This document shows positions 7,077 through 7,886 of a DNA stretch of 7,886 bases, piece after piece. The position numbers and the translations under genes are program-made. Where the stretch lies: positions 1 to 7,886 of the forward strand of contig DEKO01000112.1 of assembly GCA_002353885.1 (NCBI GenBank), in the 5' to 3' direction. Numbering within the stretch: position 1 is the stretch's first letter; every line of letters begins with the position of its first letter. The DNA is from Porphyromonadaceae bacterium UBA2720 (lineage in GTDB: Bacteria > Bacteroidota > Bacteroidia > Bacteroidales > Muribaculaceae). The notes below the pieces were generated by a model. That model worked only from the letters and a program-made list of their open reading frames with translations. It did no database searches and had not been told where the DNA came from.

Positions 7077-7616
7077 ATGAACAAGACCATCCTCTCTTGC
7101 TTGCGCATGGCACCCGCACTGCTGGCTGCAGCCATGCTGTTGGTGCCCACCACCGCCGATGCCCAGGCACGCAAGCGCAAAGCCACCACACAGGTCAGCA
7201 AAACCAAGACAACCCAAGCAAACGCTGCCAGCGTCCCGAACAACGCCACACCCGCCGTTGTTGAGGCACCCGTTACCGAGAGCTCCAGTCAAACGACCGT
7301 GCTAGACAAGAGTGCACCGATTTACAAGTCGGTCGAGCAGATGCCACAATTCCCTGGCGGCGACGCTGCCCTGCTGACATATATAAGAAACCACATCAAC
7401 CATCCCGACTGCAACGTCCAGGGCAGGGTCATTCTCCAGTTTGTGGTCGAGACCGACGGCAGCGTGGGCGAGGTCAAGGTCGTGCGCTCAGTAGCCCCCG
7501 AATATGACCGCGAGGCCATCCGTGTCATCAAGACTCTCCCCAAGTTCACCCCCGGCCGCCAGAATGGCCAACCCGTGCGCGTGTGGTACACCCTCCCCGT
7601 CGGCTTCAACCGCTAG
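7077..7616 (+). CDS. Secreted TonB C-terminal domain protein
   Basis: The 179-residue protein begins with a Sec signal peptide: a basic start, a hydrophobic core at about 11-24, and a likely cleavage after TADA near residue 29. Residues 30-80 are a Lys/Thr/Ala-rich linker with little expected fold. Residues about 81-179 form a TonB C-terminal domain: QMPQFPGGDAALLTYIRNHINHP (89-110), GRVILQFVVETDGSVGEVKVVRSV (116-139), YDREAIRVIKTLPKFTPGRQNGQPVRVWYTLPVGF (143-177). True TonB keeps an uncleaved N-terminal anchor and couples ExbBD to outer-membrane receptors. Here a cleavable signal suggests a free periplasmic protein, which would not transduce energy in the standard way. If the hydrophobic stretch is not cleaved, it could be a short anchored TonB. 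It has its own promoter and a strong terminator, so it is probably a single-gene unit. Confidence 0.85.
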   Translation: MNKTILSCLRMAPALLAAAMLLVPTTADAQARKRKATTQVSKTKTTQANAASVPNNATPAVVEAPVTESSSQTTVLDKSAPIYKSVEQMPQFPGGDAALLTYIRNHINHPDCNVQGRVILQFVVETDGSVGEVKVVRSVAPEYDREAIRVIKTLPKFTPGRQNGQPVRVWYTLPVGFNR

Positions 7617-7619
7617 ACC

Positions 7620-7647
7620 CTAAAAGACCTCGCAAGAGGTCTTTTAG
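7620..7647. terminator. Strong 12-bp hairpin terminator, probably bidirectional
   Basis: CTAAAAGACCTC at 7620-7631 and GAGGTCTTTTAG at 7636-7647 are perfect reverse complements around a GCAA (GNRA-type) loop. The stem starts 4 bases after the TonB-domain gene stop. Its ends carry AAAA and TTTT, so on either strand a U-run lies on the 3' arm, as in bidirectional terminators. Confidence 0.85.
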
Positions 7648-7671
7648 CGCAACTGATGCTGACTCATTTAG

Positions 7672-7808
7672 CCTCGAGGTGGTTGATGAAGTTCCTCTTC
7701 GAGGCACGACTATGCGTCTGTCATCAGACCAAGCGGCGACCCTCTACGAGGCTCTTGCCTGGTCTTAAACACAAGGTCGGACCTTCGGCCCGCCTGCCTC
7801 TCCGAGGC
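7672..7808. other. Array of CCTC-loop-GAGG mini-hairpins, possible structured RNA or DNA element
   Basis: CCTCTNCGAGGC occurs three times with a different middle base: CCTCTTCGAGGC at 7694-7705, CCTCTACGAGGC at 7741-7752 and CCTCTCCGAGGC at 7797-7808. CCTCGAGG lies at 7672-7679, and the terminator core just before (7628-7639) is CCTC-GCAA-GAGG. Between them are further hairpins: GTCTG/CAGAC (7716-7720 with 7725-7729), AGACCA/TGGTCT (7726-7731 with 7760-7765) and AAGGT/ACCTT (7773-7777 with 7781-7785). An additional pairing GCCTCGA/TCGAGGC spans 7671-7705. No known RNA family (tRNA, tmRNA, SRP RNA, RNase P) is recognised. No convincing coding sequence lies here. Confidence 0.5.
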
Positions 7809-7834
7809 TCAAAAAAGATGTCTTAATCTTTGAG
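7808..7834 (-). terminator. Weak leftward terminator-like hairpin
   Basis: Read on the - strand, AAAGAT and ATCTTT form a 6-bp stem (complements of 7826-7831 and 7814-7819) around TAAGAC and run into six T. An outer CTC/GAG pair extends it with a bulge. The TAA in the loop is the stop codon of the proposed leftward reading frame. The stem is short and AT-rich. Confidence 0.35.
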
Positions 7835-7886
7835 GACATTGACGATAGCCACAAATGGTTTTATTAAGGGAACTATATACCTGTTG
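7823..7886 (-). CDS. Possible 3' end of a leftward gene (partial)
   Basis: From the window edge, the - strand reads NRYIVPLIKP and ends NVLKD followed by TAA (7823-7825), an open frame of 20 codons plus stop. The run of hydrophobic residues is compatible with a protein C-terminus, and a terminator-like hairpin overlaps the stop. Such a short frame can occur by chance, and no family is recognised. If real, the gene converges on the TonB-domain gene. Confidence 0.25.
   Translation of the reverse strand, partial: NRYIVPLIKPFVAIVNVLKD

Noticed and set aside
7583..7768. Open frame of 61 codons overlapping the end of the TonB-domain gene
   Set aside because: It runs through the strong terminator hairpin and the mini-hairpin array and overlaps the upstream gene out of frame. 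The tail from about 7671 is not absurd as protein, but nothing supports translation.
7648..7822. Possible tmRNA, SRP RNA, RNase P RNA or tRNA in the hairpin-rich region
   Set aside because: None of the conserved cores of these RNAs (T-loop GGTTCGA, SRP domain, RNase P GAAAGTCC-like segment) is seen on either strand.

Overview
The window looks like a chromosomal segment from the order Bacteroidales (Bacteroidota). Several upstream regions carry the Bacteroidales-type promoter (a -33 TTTG and a -7 TAnnTTTG, often followed by GCAG) instead of E. coli-like boxes. The gene order acpP-fabF-rnc is typical of the order, and the proteins resemble Bacteroides and Prevotella homologues as I recall them. 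Coding DNA is GC-rich while promoter leaders are AT-rich. I cannot name a genus; a Muribaculaceae- or Prevotellaceae-like gut lineage is a guess.

Layout, left to right. Bases 1-404 hold no gene but contain a cluster of CCRTCAAA-type repeats and a promoter for the first gene. Bases 405-2024 encode a long-chain acyl-CoA ligase-like AMP-forming enzyme, followed by a hairpin terminator. Bases 2280-2966 encode a four-helix membrane protein of unknown function. Bases 2967-3235 hold a perfect tandem duplication of a C-rich/G-rich hairpin repeat (period 81 bp) and short 8-9 bp repeats, leading into ribonuclease Z (3236-4153, TTG start). After an AT-rich leader with a good promoter comes the cluster acpP (4361-4600), fabF (4665-5948) and rnc (5969-6754). 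Bases 6755-7033 are packed with GC-rich hairpins, a 19-bp triple repeat and a heptanucleotide array. Bases 7077-7616 encode a secreted protein with a TonB C-terminal domain, closed by a very strong hairpin. The last 240 bases hold an unusual set of CCTC-loop-GAGG mini-hairpins and perhaps the 3' end of a leftward gene.

Functionally, the acyl-CoA ligase activates fatty acids, while AcpP and FabF carry and elongate acyl chains, so lipid metabolism dominates. Two RNA-processing enzymes, RNase Z (tRNA 3' ends) and RNase III (double-stranded RNA), flank or belong to the lipid cluster. No phage, transposase, CRISPR array, tRNA or rRNA was found. The protein-coding content is ordinary housekeeping. 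The points most worth following up are non-coding: the mini-hairpin array at 7628-7808, a perfect 13-bp inverted repeat at the start of the rnc message, and repeat arrays directly upstream of rnz and the TonB-domain gene.
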